In this document: one piece after another, positions 18,579-29,301 of the stretch
How the letters are laid out: every line of letters starts with the position of its first letter
How positions within the stretch are numbered: position 1 is the stretch's first letter
Source: Talaromyces rugulosus
Lineage: Eukaryota > Ascomycota > Eurotiomycetes > Eurotiales > Trichocomaceae
DNA length: 64,000 bases
Assembly: GCF_013368755.1 (NCBI RefSeq)
Contig: NC_049566.1
Location: forward strand, 1,674,001-1,738,000
Reading direction: 5' to 3'
Notes under the pieces: generated by a model
Databases searched by the model: none
Seen by the model: the letters and a program-made list of their open reading frames with translations, nothing else
What the model was told of the DNA's origin: nothing
Translations under genes and position numbers: made by a program

Positions 18579-18909
18579 AGCTGAGATATTGGTTCATTTA
18601 TATGTTTCATTGAACGACATACTATAAAATTGGGTATCGATATACACGTTGTTTGTGGCTTTCTCGGATTAAAATAATCGAAAACACGAGACATGGAATA
18701 GTTATATTGAAATTTCTGTAATCGTCACCTAGTCGAAGTAGAAGGTTGCAAGTCAATACACGGTGTCATCGTATTCGGCGCTGCCGCTCTCGGCGCCGAA
18801 TACGTAAAATTTCATCCACACCAGTTACTCAGAACTCTTTACATAAAAAAGCCTTCATGTGTGAGCTAAAATAACTTCACAAAAAAACAACATTGGAAAC
18901 ATACTCACA
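18579..18909. other. Promoter of the KduD-like gene
   Basis: This is a 331-bp spacer between co-directional genes. It contains the 11-bp inverted repeat described separately, about 107 bp before the dehydrogenase ATG. No other gene is seen. Confidence 0.6.
18771..18803. promoter_or_regulatory. Inverted repeat with CGG-N5-CCG, candidate operator
   Basis: Arms GTATTCGGCGC (18771-18781) and GCGCCGAATAC (18793-18803) are perfect inverted repeats with an 11-base spacer. Inside, CGGCGCTGCCG (18776-18786) is a CGG-N5-CCG site of the same spacing as the two sites upstream of the RidA/amine oxidase gene. Confidence 0.55.
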
Positions 18910-19867
18910 ATGCAAATGGAAATCTTCAATCTCGACGGGAGAACTGCCCTGGTCACTGGAGGGGGTCGCGGAATTGGACGAGCAATGGCCGTGGGACTCG
19001 CAGAAGCGGGGGCCGACATTGTGCTTCTTTTAGTTGCGTTTGACAGCCCAAACAATGTTTATCGTATTTTAAAAACTGTACTGAACCTAATACTAACATG
19101 TTTTGCCCACAGCGCGATCTATCCCAAACCGAGACCAAAGAACAGATTGAAAAGCTCGGCCGAAAATGCTTCACCTATGCATGCAATCTTGAGCTTAAGG
19201 ATTCGGTTTCGCGGGTTATTCAGGAAGTCCTCTCCAGCCATGAAATTCACATCCTCTTAAATGCAGCCGGCATACAGCGACGGCTGTCAGCTGAGAATTA
19301 TGACCAAGAAACCTACGAGGAGGTCATGCAAGTGAACCTAGGTGCCGCATTCACACTATGCAGGGAAATCGGAAAATACTGGATTAAAAATGGAATCAAA
19401 GGGAGTCTTATTAATACTGCTAGCTTAGCATCATTTCAGGGAGGAGTGAGGATGTCTGGGTATGCCGTGAGCAAAGGTGGGATTGCCATGCTCACCAAAG
19501 CACTCTCTAATGAATGGGCAACGCATGGTATACGCGTCAATGCTATTGCACCGGGGTATGTTAAACAACTGGTTCTCAAAATAATATATACTGAATTCGT
19601 GTGAATATAGTTATATCGCGACGGATATGAACGTCGATACCAGAACCAGTCCGGATAAGACTTACTATAAGTCTATTACGGACCGAATCCCAATGGGAAG
19701 ATGGGGAGACCCTGAAGAGTTTAAGGGGATCGTGGTATTTCTTGCCAGTAAGGCAAGTTCGTACATTACAGGCGAAATTATAACTGTGAGTGGAGATGTT
19801 TTTCTTTGTGTTTGCTGTATCAGTTGCTGAGAAGGTTTAGGTTGATGGAGGTTGGCTAGCTAGATAA
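18910..19867 (+). CDS. KduD-like short-chain dehydrogenase
   Basis: Four exons (18910-19032, 19113-19555, 19611-19785, 19841-19867) give 255 aa. It is a classical SDR: TGGGRGIGRAMA is the NAD(P)-binding TGxxxGxG motif, NAAG stands in place of NNAG, NTASLASFQGG holds the catalytic Ser and YAVSK the Tyr-xxx-Lys pair. The C terminus VDGGWLAR and the stretch RIPMGRWGDPEEF match bacterial KduD (2-dehydro-3-deoxy-D-gluconate 5-dehydrogenase), which makes a sugar-acid oxidoreductase likely. The exact substrate in fungi is not established. The last exon is only 27 nt, but its reading VDGGWLAR confirms it. Intron 1 has a non-consensus donor (GTTGCG) but a perfect TACTAAC branch. Confidence 0.9.
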
Positions 19868-20115
19868 CTTTCTTATCGACAGAGGGATGATTGAACTCAT
19901 TCAAGGATATTTCTACACATTTAGAGATATGATTTTTTTAAAATGTTCTTCAAGGAAATTGCCCTTTATCCGAATGGAAAATGTTGATATTGGCAAACCA
20001 CCCCGAAGTTTACACCATCCTGAACGACATTTTTTTCCCTATAAAAAAGGCATTGGTTGTATTTTATAGAATAATATCAGTCTTCAAATAATAAATTTCT
20101 TTAAAAACGTTGAAA

Positions 20116-20259
20116 ATGCCTGCAGTCTACAAACTCCAGTGCTGGCTCGGGAACGGCACGTCCTCCGTCAACGGGCAGATGGTCTGGGGCGAGTTCCAGC
20201 CAAAAGAATGGGAGGAACACGACGTAGATATCGACGTTGCTTGCTGTGATATCAATTGA
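20116..20259 (+). CDS. 47-aa hypothetical small protein
   Basis: ATG 20116 (GAAAATGCC) opens a 47-codon ORF ending at TGA 20257-20259. It starts MPAVYKLQCWLGNGTSSVNG and ends DVACCDIN; it is acidic in its second half, with three Cys and four Trp. A TATA box (TATAAAAAA, 20040-20048) lies 76 bp upstream and the codons prefer C/G at the third position, unlike the AT-rich flanks. No family is recognised. There is no signal peptide. It could also be the first exon of something longer, but no good donor is seen before the stop. Confidence 0.45.
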   Translation: MPAVYKLQCWLGNGTSSVNGQMVWGEFQPKEWEEHDVDIDVACCDIN

Positions 20260-20430
20260 TGTGTGGATCTAATGTTCATGCCTTGTCATATGTACATGTA
20301 TAATTAGAATAGTGAATATCTCCTAGGAATCAGTGCTCTAGTGCTACATGTATTTGTAGCTACATGTCCTTTAGTGATTCCATGCATACTAAATGTAACA
20401 TTGAATTAATTATACAAAGTTCTAGACGTC

Positions 20431-22412
20431 TCACCAAAAATTTTGCTTTCCCTCCAAAGACTGAGTCCAGTAAGCCCAGTCAATGTCAAGGTCCCCTATG
20501 ATATCTTCGTCATTTCCAACAAAACGACTCCACTGTGTGACCTCGTCGGCATTTATTGCGTGTGAATGTTCGTTCTGGGCGTTGACGTTATTATTCCCCC
20601 GTTGTTTCTCTCTCAATTGGCTTACCCAGGATGGCATAGGCTCGCGGCGTGTAGATTGTGTCTCCCATGCTTTCAAAGCCAGCTTCCCTACAGCACAGTA
20701 CAAGGAGTCATTTGAATGCGTACATGGCAGCCAGTCTGTACCAACAAAGGTGTTGTATACGCCATCAATGGCGTTCCATCCCCGATCAATCAAATGCCCA
20801 TCAACGCTGCGCTGTAATTCTAGCAAGACAGACACAAAAGGTTCAAATGGAAAAGTGCCGTGCAGAAACCATAGATATGGCTGTAAGATTTCCGTAGAGT
20901 ATATGGAATTCATACACTCGATAACATCAACATTCCATCCGAGAAGGGCCTCTCTATCGGAGCGGGTCAGGTCGAGTTTATTATTGCGCTTACGGGCTTG
21001 TAGTCCTTTGATGGATGTTTGCGCGACGACGCTTTGAGTTACATGGTGAGTAAGCAGGTGAATCGGAATCGCCTTCTCACAAAAGCGTAGGAATTTGGAA
21101 CGGAGGAATAGTATGAATTCGTCCATTACTTTCTCATCCGTACACTCGGAAAGGGCTTGAGAGTTAGTAAACCGCGCCCCTTCATAAATCACTAGACAAA
21201 AAATCATTTCCGTGGCGTGGGATTCGACATCGGGAGGTAGTACACTCATTTCAGGGTATAGATCTGAGTCGTTGACATTCAAAGGGCGCCGAGAGTCAAA
21301 GTACGTGCGTGTCTGGGAGTCCATGGAAAGCCCTGAAAGTTGCGCAGCACGAGAATCTAGCAATAAGATCTGCCACCAGAGGCGAAGTCGCATTTCAGAT
21401 TCGAAGGAGGGTATCCGACTGGGCATATTGTCCTTGTGAAGACCCATTCGCTGTGCGCTTCGGACTGCTAGTCCAGTGAGAAGCCAGGATGACTTGTGGT
21501 CGTGATATTGGCGCATGCATAACTTTACTTGTCAGCAAAGTCATCTTAACCATGTTATGTTCAATTTCATGACGCTTACCAGATATAGTGTCAGTGACTG
21601 TAATACGATGAAACTGCATGATTTGAGACACTCGCAATTGACAAATGCCTGTTTTGTTGCAGACAAATATCTTTTATGCAATATATCTCTTCTTTCGCCA
21701 AGAATAGACTCGCATTCCGATGGCTTGAGTGAATTGACCGCAGAGAGATAGATGACAAACATCAAAGCTTCTAGGCCGCGCGACACCCCATCTAAGTTTA
21801 GAGTGGCGGCAATAATTTGCCTCTGAATAGAGGGAGAGTGAATAATCTTTGACAGTGGATGTACATTATCCAGAAATATTTGCCAAAGCTGAAGAATCCG
21901 AGACGAACCTGGATGGTATGATCTCAATGATCGATAGTCGGAGAGACCCCAAAGAATACTGGACGTGCCATAAGGTGTTTCAGGTTCGGAAATTTGTCCA
22001 AGGGTTGATTCTAGAGGTAGCTGAAAAAAAGGTAATAATTAGACACAAACTTCGGACACTCCTGCGTGGAATGGTACGGGATCTCTAACCTCCTTGGACA
22101 AATCACCCCATAACGGACTTGATTGTTAGTTAATTATCTCCATCGTACGAGGACCATGACTCACTCATTGACATAACGTGGATTACCTTCGTCTTGCAGC
22201 ATAAATTCCGGCACCGATGAATGATCTGGATTTTCTACTGTCTGTGACGGCGTTGATATCACTCTTCTCCGTCGAGGGATTGCGGGCGGCCGGGACAAGC
22301 ATGTTGCCTGGGAGCGACTACAGGCAGAACACGGCTGACTTCCATCGCATTTGATTTTTCTCTTTTTGCAGCGAACGCAGGAATGCCCTCGTGGAGGCCG
22401 CTCAACGGACAT
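20431..22412 (-). CDS. Zn2Cys6 transcription factor
   Basis: Four reverse-strand exons (22412-22165, 22117-22090, 22020-21580, 21522-20431) give 602 aa. The zinc cluster is at residues 12-38 (Cys 12, 15, 22, 28, 31, 38; SCVRCKKRKIKCDGSQPC). The fungal_trans domain includes SGLEALMFVIYLSAVNS-like sequence (GLEALMFVIYLSAVNSL) and WLLTGLAVRSAQRMGLHKDN, then RLRWWQILLLDSRAAQLSGL-like sequence (RLWWQILLLDSRAAQLSG). Exon 2 is a 28-nt mini-exon; its downstream donor (GTTAGA) is weak, so this part of the model is the least certain, though phases agree throughout. It is divergent to the NmrA-like gene with only 290 bp between starts, suggesting joint control. Confidence 0.85.
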
Positions 22413-22702
22413 TTTAGACTGTTGATAGCAAAAGCGGTGTTAATTGAGAAGATGACAGGGAGAAAAGTCCGAAAGTCCGTCTAGAAGCGGAGACGGCGCT
22501 TGAGCGGATTATTAAGACGGGCCAATATGTCCGTCGCGGAGCCCTAATCACCCCATCGGATTTTGGCAAACTACGCTCTGCACTTTAGAAATAGGTATTT
22601 AATGATCGTAGAAGTCGAGAGGAATGGATTCTTGAATTTTTAGAATATATTTTCTTTCACTTCCCTTTTTAACCAGATTCATATCATACCAGTACCCGCA
22701 AA

Positions 22703-23827
22703 ATGAGCAAGCTGTTTGTCGTCTTCGGAGCCACAGGCCAACAAGGAGGCGCGCTTGTCAATTATATTCTCAACCATCCCGATTTTTCTAAGCAATTTCG
22801 CCTGCGGGGAGTTACCAGAAATGCCAGCTCTAATGCGGCCAAAGAACTGAATGAGAAAGGCGTCGAGGTTGTAGAGGTATGTCTTACAGATCGGCACTTG
22901 TGATAAATGTAAGTATCTTGCTGATTGATGGTAACATTTGAAAATAAAACAGGCAGACATGGATCAACCAGAGACACTCCCCGCTGCAGTTGCTGGTGCT
23001 TATGGCGTATTTTCGGTGACAGACTGTAAGTGTTAGCCGTTACAATTAACGATTTTATACTTATATGAAGTACCTAGTCTGGAAGAAAGCTAGCGCAGCC
23101 GTTGAAATTGCCCAAGGCAAGGCCGTCGCTGATGCAGCTATTGCGGCTGGTGTTTCTCTTTTTATTTGGTCTTCGTTACCAAGCGTCACCAAGATGACCG
23201 GTGGAAAAGTGACCACGGTGCATCATTTCGACAGCAAAGCCGAGGTGGAGGACTACATACGGGGGCTACCCTTCCATAGTAGTGTGTTCTTCATGCCTGG
23301 ATGGTTCATGCAAAACGTGTGGAACCCGCTTGCGCCAAAGCCAAAGATTGTAAGACTTTTCTTAATTAACGTCTTTGATTTACACCTTGGACAGATACTG
23401 AACCCTTTTGTAGTTGAAAGACGGGAGGGTTTTATCCGGCTTCGCTTGGTCACCGGAAACTAAATTACCATTGATTGATATCAATGACACAGGAAAATAC
23501 TTAGCGCCAGCACTACGAGATCCTGTCAAGTACAATGGCTGCCGGCTGACAGCTGCGACGGCATTCTACACTGCTAAGGAGCAAGTTGACACATGGTCAG
23601 CCGTATCAGGCAAGGAAGTTATCATACCGAAAGAAGAGGATATTCCTCTTTTGACTTCGGATCCTATTCAACAAAAATTGGCTCGACCAGGAACCCTGCT
23701 CGAGGAGTGGGGCTATTATGGCCCGACAGGCGAGAAGGATCTTTACTGGACGCATAATCAGCTCGATGAGAAACTGACTACCTGGAAAGAGTTCCTGGAG
23801 TCTAACGGACCGTGGTTTGTGGAATGA
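22703..23827 (+). CDS. NmrA-like NAD(P)-binding protein
   Basis: Exons 22703-22876, 22953-23025, 23078-23349 and 23414-23827 encode 310 aa. The start MSKLFVVFGATGQQGGALVN contains the GxxGxxG dinucleotide motif of the NmrA/atypical SDR family. Further matches are GVFSVTD, GVSLFIWSSLPSVTK, VFFMPGWFMQNVW and LPLIDINDTGKYLAPALRDP. NmrA-like proteins bind NAD(P) and act as redox-sensing regulators (the founding member restrains the GATA factor AreA) or as atypical reductases; this one cannot be assigned further. The exon 3 acceptor was placed at CTAG|TC (23077) because it restores the family TDFW motif. It shares a short bidirectional promoter with the Zn2Cys6 gene to its left. Confidence 0.9.
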
Positions 23828-24583
23828 GAAGCATAATCTATTGTCGACTCTAAAATGTGTTCACCAGAAAAATATGGCGGTTTCTCACTGGTACGTTTAT
23901 CAAACGGTTTGATAAATTTATCTGTTTCAGCATGATTCCAAGTAATCTTATCAGTCAATATTTCATGATTACGTTAAAGAATTCATTTCCTATTACGACT
24001 GGCGTTATTGAGAGGGATTAATTCTATTGTACCCATGTATCAGACAGAAACCACAACTAATCTAGAGTTGTTATTAGCCACAACTTAACATAGACGGTGA
24101 ACAGAGACTGACATAGGAATATAGAGTCCAATTTAGAGTTAGGGTTAGGGTTGTATGCAGAGATAAACGTGGGGTTGGGTGGGTCCCCACGCGCGCCCTT
24201 ATCTAGAGGGCGGGGATGACTCAGACCGCGGCGCAAACGACAACGTCCAGCAGTGACTACGAACCGTCGTCCTCTCTCGTCAAACCTATCGTCACTACTT
24301 CTTACTGCCGGCCGCTTGCTGGTTCTCGTTTGTCAATAAGTCACTAGCCGAAGTCAATGAGAACACCTTAACCGATCTTTAGCCAACCAGTTCCTTTGTG
24401 TCCAGCCCAGCCCCGGGATGGTTGCTTAAGGGGACTTTTATCAAAGCGGCTCGCATTTACTGTCTACTTCTACCCTAGTGGTATAGACTTCCCGGTCGTC
24501 AAAAGCCATTATCCACCATCAGGGCCGGCCAGATCTCGAGCCCAAGTATAATAATACCCGGGCTAGGGAAATCTTACGCAGGG
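23828..24583. other. Intergenic region with telomere-like repeat
   Basis: The AT-rich 3' flank of the NmrA-like gene is followed by a GC-richer promoter of the homeobox gene. It contains a short TTAGGG array (separate entry) and no recognisable gene. Confidence 0.5.
24133..24152 (+). repeat. Short interstitial telomere-like repeat
   Basis: TTAGAG followed by TTAGGG, TTAGGG and TT, about 3.3 units. TTAGGG is the usual filamentous ascomycete telomere repeat. At 430 bp before the homeobox gene it may be a telobox bound by a TRF/Tbf1-like factor or a scar of repair. Confidence 0.7.
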
Positions 24584-26599
24584 ATGAATGCTGGTCCAAG
24601 CTCAAACACGTTCAATGATACCCCGCACTGGGAAGATGCCTGTGACGGTGACATGCAGGCGATTTGCGTGGACCCACTTTTGACCTTGATGAAGAGTGAG
24701 AGTCACGGTGCTTATACGCTCGGGGACGCATTCGACCAGCTTCCCGGGTTTGATCCCACTGATCAATCTAGCATTCCACAGAACATCGAGCAGTCTCAAT
24801 TTGAGTTTCCTTCAAATTTGTTCCCGTTGGATGTTGACGAAGATCAGTGGGTCGATGCTGAGTGGTCAAACTTGACCTCGATGCTTGGTCGCTCTCATGT
24901 TGATTCTCTGGAGACCACCGCTCTCTCGTACTCATCAACTGGCATTGATGATATCAGTCCGTACTTGGAGCTATCTACAATCGCATATCCTGCGATTTCC
25001 ACTAGTAATGAGGCCGCAAGCCGCACTGGATCTTATGAAGGTTCGGCGCATACAACGAAACTTTCGCGAGACAATATCAAAATGCTCAGAGATTGGAAAA
25101 CCATGCATGGAGAAACCTCCAAACCGTCTGGAAAGGAAATGCAGCGTCTTCAGCATATGACTAAACTATCAGCGGGGCAGATCAATAAATGGTTTGCGCA
25201 TTCCAAGCGGCGCAGTATCGGCGTTGGGGCTCTTCGTCGAGGGACAGCCAGCACACCTTTACAAGATCAGCCGAATGCCATTCCTAGAAACGTCCCAGAA
25301 CGACCATCAACTCCTGCAGTACAGAGCATATTCACACCCAATTCACCTGTTGACAACATGTGTCCAATGGAAAGGTGGAAAAACTCGCCGCCAGAACATG
25401 AAGCCGCGCTTGTCAGTGACATTGCAAAGGCATTGTCCCACTCGGATCTCCCTTATTATCGCGTCGACTCTCAGACTAGCACGCGATCTCCTTCTCGCGG
25501 AGACTCTGTCTCGACTCAATCCTCCTTCAACGGTGTTTTCCCCGAGCCGTCGATATCATCCGTCGACTCGGATTTCCAGGGATCGACAGCCTGGTCTGAT
25601 CACTCTGGACAATCCACACAATCAGGAACATCGTCGACCGGATACCGACGGCGATCTCGAAAGCGACGGACCAACTATTCGTCGCGCGCGGTCAATATCT
25701 TCCGAGCCGACGTGCCCAAGACCTTCCAATGCACCTTTTGTACCGACACCTTCAAGACCAAGTACGATTGGTCCAGACATGAAAAGTCACTTCATCTCGC
25801 ACTCGAGTCGTGGACATGCTCCCCCTTTGGCAGCATCACGTACGACGAAGACGGATCTGCGCCAAAATGCGCGTACTGCAACGCGCCATCCCCTACGGCT
25901 GAGCACCTTCAGACACATCGGCACCTGGCCTGTGAAGATCGGCCGGTGCCAGAACGAACATATTACCGCAAGGATCATCTCAGACAGCACCTCAAACTAG
26001 TCCACGGTTGTAAATTTGTCGCCAGCATGGAGAAATGGAAAAGTACGCCGGAATACGTCCGCTCGCGATGTGGATTCTGCGATGAGGTTCTTACCACATT
26101 AAAAGCCCGCATAGATCACCTGGCTGGTCATTTTCGTGCGGGGGCGTCCATGTCGGACTGGTCGGGTGGCTGGGGGTTTGAGCCTCATATCTCGCATCTC
26201 ATCGAGAACAGCATCCCGCCGTATCTCATTCACCATGAGCGGAACACTGTGATTCCGTTTAGTGGATCCAAAACGCTTTTGGACCACGCTCAGACAAAGG
26301 AGGGAAAGCTGGAGCTGTATTCTCATCAAATGACATATCCGGCTGCGGGAGACATTTCGTTGCGCCAGTGCTTCGAGATGGAGATCTGTAGCTACATAAA
26401 TGCAACTCTGGCTGAAGAAGGCAGGATCCCGACGGATTTGGAAATTCAATGTCACGGTCGACGAATCGTGTTTGGCGAGAACGATCCGTTGGACTTTACA
26501 ATGGCTGATAATGCTGTGTGGTTGAAGGAGTTTAGGGAAAGATACGGGTATGATAATGCATGTAACGGTGGGATGTCGTCTCTAGTGCAGTCGACGTAA
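24584..26599 (+). CDS. Homeobox plus C2H2 zinc finger transcription factor
   Basis: A single-exon 671-aa protein. Residues about 150-212 form a homeodomain of the divergent fungal type (LRDWKTMHGETSKPSGKEMQ, then LSAGQINKWFAHSKRR, with the helix-3 WFxxxKRR signature). A Ser/Thr-rich linker with basic patches follows. Near residue 381 is a C2H2 finger, FQCTFCTDTFKTKYDWSRHE with the second His in KSLH. Further Cys/His-rich segments (CAYCNAPSPTAEHLQTHRHL, CGFCDEVLTTLKARIDHLAG) look like two more, less regular fingers. The combination of an N-terminal homeobox with C-terminal C2H2 fingers is a known filamentous-fungal class; targets are unknown. The 5' region is long (about 750 bp). Confidence 0.9.
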   Translation: MNAGPSSNTFNDTPHWEDACDGDMQAICVDPLLTLMKSESHGAYTLGDAFDQLPGFDPTDQSSIPQNIEQSQFEFPSNLFPLDVDEDQWVDAEWSNLTSMLGRSHVDSLETTALSYSSTGIDDISPYLELSTIAYPAISTSNEAASRTGSYEGSAHTTKLSRDNIKMLRDWKTMHGETSKPSGKEMQRLQHMTKLSAGQINKWFAHSKRRSIGVGALRRGTASTPLQDQPNAIPRNVPERPSTPAVQSIFTPNSPVDNMCPMERWKNSPPEHEAALVSDIAKALSHSDLPYYRVDSQTSTRSPSRGDSVSTQSSFNGVFPEPSISSVDSDFQGSTAWSDHSGQSTQSGTSSTGYRRRSRKRRTNYSSRAVNIFRADVPKTFQCTFCTDTFKTKYDWSRHEKSLHLALESWTCSPFGSITYDEDGSAPKCAYCNAPSPTAEHLQTHRHLACEDRPVPERTYYRKDHLRQHLKLVHGCKFVASMEKWKSTPEYVRSRCGFCDEVLTTLKARIDHLAGHFRAGASMSDWSGGWGFEPHISHLIENSIPPYLIHHERNTVIPFSGSKTLLDHAQTKEGKLELYSHQMTYPAAGDISLRQCFEMEICSYINATLAEEGRIPTDLEIQCHGRRIVFGENDPLDFTMADNAVWLKEFRERYGYDNACNGGMSSLVQST

Positions 26600-26755
26600 T
26601 GTATTAAAATAATATCAAATATTTGCTTGACAATAAAACTCATCATCTTCATTCATCAAACTGAGTATTCTTTCTCTCGAAGAATACCACAGTTCCTGAT
26701 TATTCAATATTCTATCAGGTAAACATCTAAATAGTGCAGTGACTCGGTATAGTGA

Positions 26756-28505
26756 TTAAATCGATGCATGTCCATGAGTCTCATACGGCAGGCCGAAGCA
26801 AAACAGTCCGACGACAATCCACAACGCAGCACTGACATAAATAGGAACCACTGTGTATCCACTGTATGTGGATATGAGAGAAGCAACCAACCCGCCGACT
26901 CGCAAAAGCGTGGCTGCCACGCCGGTGCCAGTTCCTCGAATAGGTGCAGGGAAGGACTCTGGGGTGAATGCGTACATGACGGCGTATTCTAGTTCATCGT
27001 TAGTGTGTAAAAACATAAGTTCATATTGAGACATACCGAAATTTCCTAGTACGCCCGTGGCACACTGAAATCCTATGTTGGCGGCCTCGGTGCCGACCGC
27101 CGTATAGGCAAATAAGAAAACACCGGTTAGAATGGCAGAGATACTCATCATCCAGCGCCGCCCTAGACGAGTCTCAACACAGAAACCGGCAGCAAGGGGA
27201 CCAACGACGCCGACGGCGGAGACAATACAGTAAACCATGTAAGTGTGGTTTAACGACGGGTTGACAGAATACGATGACTTCGTTTCTAGATACGAGGTGA
27301 TAAAGGCAAAGTATAGTGGGTATGCAACTCCTACAGTCAGCCAGATGAGAAAAATCATTGTGGTGTGTTGTATCATCTTGCGGCCAGTGAATAGTCTGCG
27401 ATAGCTGCGAGCTGTGTAGCTTTTCAGCTTGTGTGCCGTCTTTTCGGTGTAGTTCGCTAGGGAGATGCTTTTGGTACATTCACGCAAGGGGCGATGATTT
27501 GGGTCGGGGGAGGTTTCCAGCTTTTGGTCAATGGCCCAGAACATTTCCATAGTCAGCGTCTCAGGCTTCTTGTTAAAGCGAGCAATATAATTGACTGCCT
27601 CGACAGCTTCTTCATCAAGGCCTTTAGATAGAAGGTAGCGCGGCGATTCTGGGATTTTGAAGACGAAGATGCGAATAAGCCCAAAGGCGATGGCCATAGC
27701 TCCTAGCGTTATCATTGTATAGCGCCTGTGCACCTTGTCAGCACAAGATGTCACACAAGCAATCAAAACTTACCAGCCCATATTGTCTTTTCTAGGACAG
27801 GGCGCGTCGGCGCTGGAACATCCATAGTTGGCCAGAAAGACCCAGGAAAAGAGCGAGACAACCACCTGTCCAAAGTTCCACCACGCAGACAGGCTCACGA
27901 GAAGCCATTGGTACGCCTGCGGTACAAACTCGAGAAATATGATGCTATCCACGGGCACGTTTCCACCAGCAGCGGTGCCGATACACGCCCAAAGCGCGCA
28001 GAAAGTAATAAAATTCTGTGACCCAGCCACGCCACAAGCAAATATGCCGCCAAGGAGGATTGTCGCATTGAATGCTGGTTTCCGGCCGAAGGCGTCTGCT
28101 GTCGTGCCCCAGAACCAGGCACCGATTATGAGACCGACATAGTATGCGACTGAGCTGAAGCTCAGACGTGAGATGTCGGTGAATTCGTTTGCGACGGGTG
28201 GTCTGATGGCGGTGATGCCCTGGGACCAGAAGTTGTCGACGATCCAGCCGAATCCTGTCACGATGAAGAGCAGGTATTGAAATCTATGCGAAGTTGTGTA
28301 AGTCGACGATAGAAATTTGCAGCAAAGACGACAGAAAGTACCTTCCCATGCCAATCTTAGCCAGGTGCTGTGCAACCAGCTCCGACTTCAAGCGATACGC
28401 TTCTGACACGGCAGGGCCGTAGAAATCTCGAATCTTGGAGTCTTCGGCATCGCTTGCTCTGTCTTCAGATCTTTCATGCTTTTGATCTTCGGCTGTAGCC
28501 GACAT
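26756..28505 (-). CDS. MFS transporter (SVOP/sugar-porter-like)
   Basis: Reverse-strand exons 28505-28342, 28283-27774, 27725-27037 and 26988-26756 encode 531 aa with about 12 hydrophobic segments. The cytoplasmic N terminus is charged. The MFS signature between TM2 and TM3 is GTTADAFGRKPAFNATIL; IPESPRYLLSKG matches the sugar-porter PESPR motif; GLLAAGF-like GPLAAGFCVETRLGRRW is the second-half repeat; YAFTPESFPAPIRGTGTGVA is typical of SVOP-like and organic acid/sugar carriers. The substrate is unknown. The last intron is only 48 nt, 3n and stop-free. The gene is divergent to a cytochrome P450 with about 800 bp between starts, so the two may be coregulated. Confidence 0.9.
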
Positions 28506-29301
28506 TATGACGGTTTTGGGGGTTTAACTGTGGCTGATCAGGAGAGCTGGACGGACTGGCATCAACAAACACGCAAAGTCAAGCCTTGTTTGCAAAGTCG
28601 GGAACGTCACTGTTCTGCAATTTTTCACCCCTCGATAGCTGCAAACGAGGCTTTCTACTGGCCCATGGGCTGTATCATGCATGTTGTGTTAGCGCGAACT
28701 CGGCGGAAGATCGCCATGGATCTGCTGCACCTTGTTTTGAGGCGGCCCAGGCCGCGTTCTCGTGATAGTACTTTCGGAGAAGCGCGGTCGGCCATGTCTT
28801 GCAGTAAGTACTTCGTACAGGGGTCAACAAAACTCCGAAATCTGTTAATTTGACTACCTGTAAAGCGTGAATTCCCGGCTGATCGGCGAGATCGATGGCT
28901 GCAGCAGCACTGCCCAAGTACGGCCATGATCAGCTCGCTAGTTGCATGCACAATCACTTATACAGCCTAGCCTGTTCCAAGGCTACGATGCTAATCGACA
29001 GTGCCAATCAGTATATTTGAAGTGTTGGGATAGATAGCATTGAGCTCGACTCAGTATCTTCGAAGGATATCGTCATCGATCAAGGAAAATATAGACCATG
29101 GCTTTATATTGAATGGCTTTTCTCGGTTGATATAGCCTCAAGTTCAAAGCCTAGGTGAGAAGAGCGATAGTGCATACTTAATAAAGAATAATAGAAGAGT
29201 CACGGGACTTGTTATTATTATTTATAAGGCGAACGCACCCCAAACACTTCTTCGGAAGGCCATCTTTTCTTGAGGTTACACAAGTAAGTCAACTCCGTAC
29301 C
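28506..29301. other. Bidirectional promoter, MFS transporter / P450
   Basis: This is 796 bp between divergent starts. Small ORFs here have no recognisable content. No palindromic operator was picked out by eye. Confidence 0.5.

Noticed and set aside
27770..28142. Forward ORFs opposite the MFS transporter
   Set aside because: Shadows of the membrane-protein exons on the other strand.
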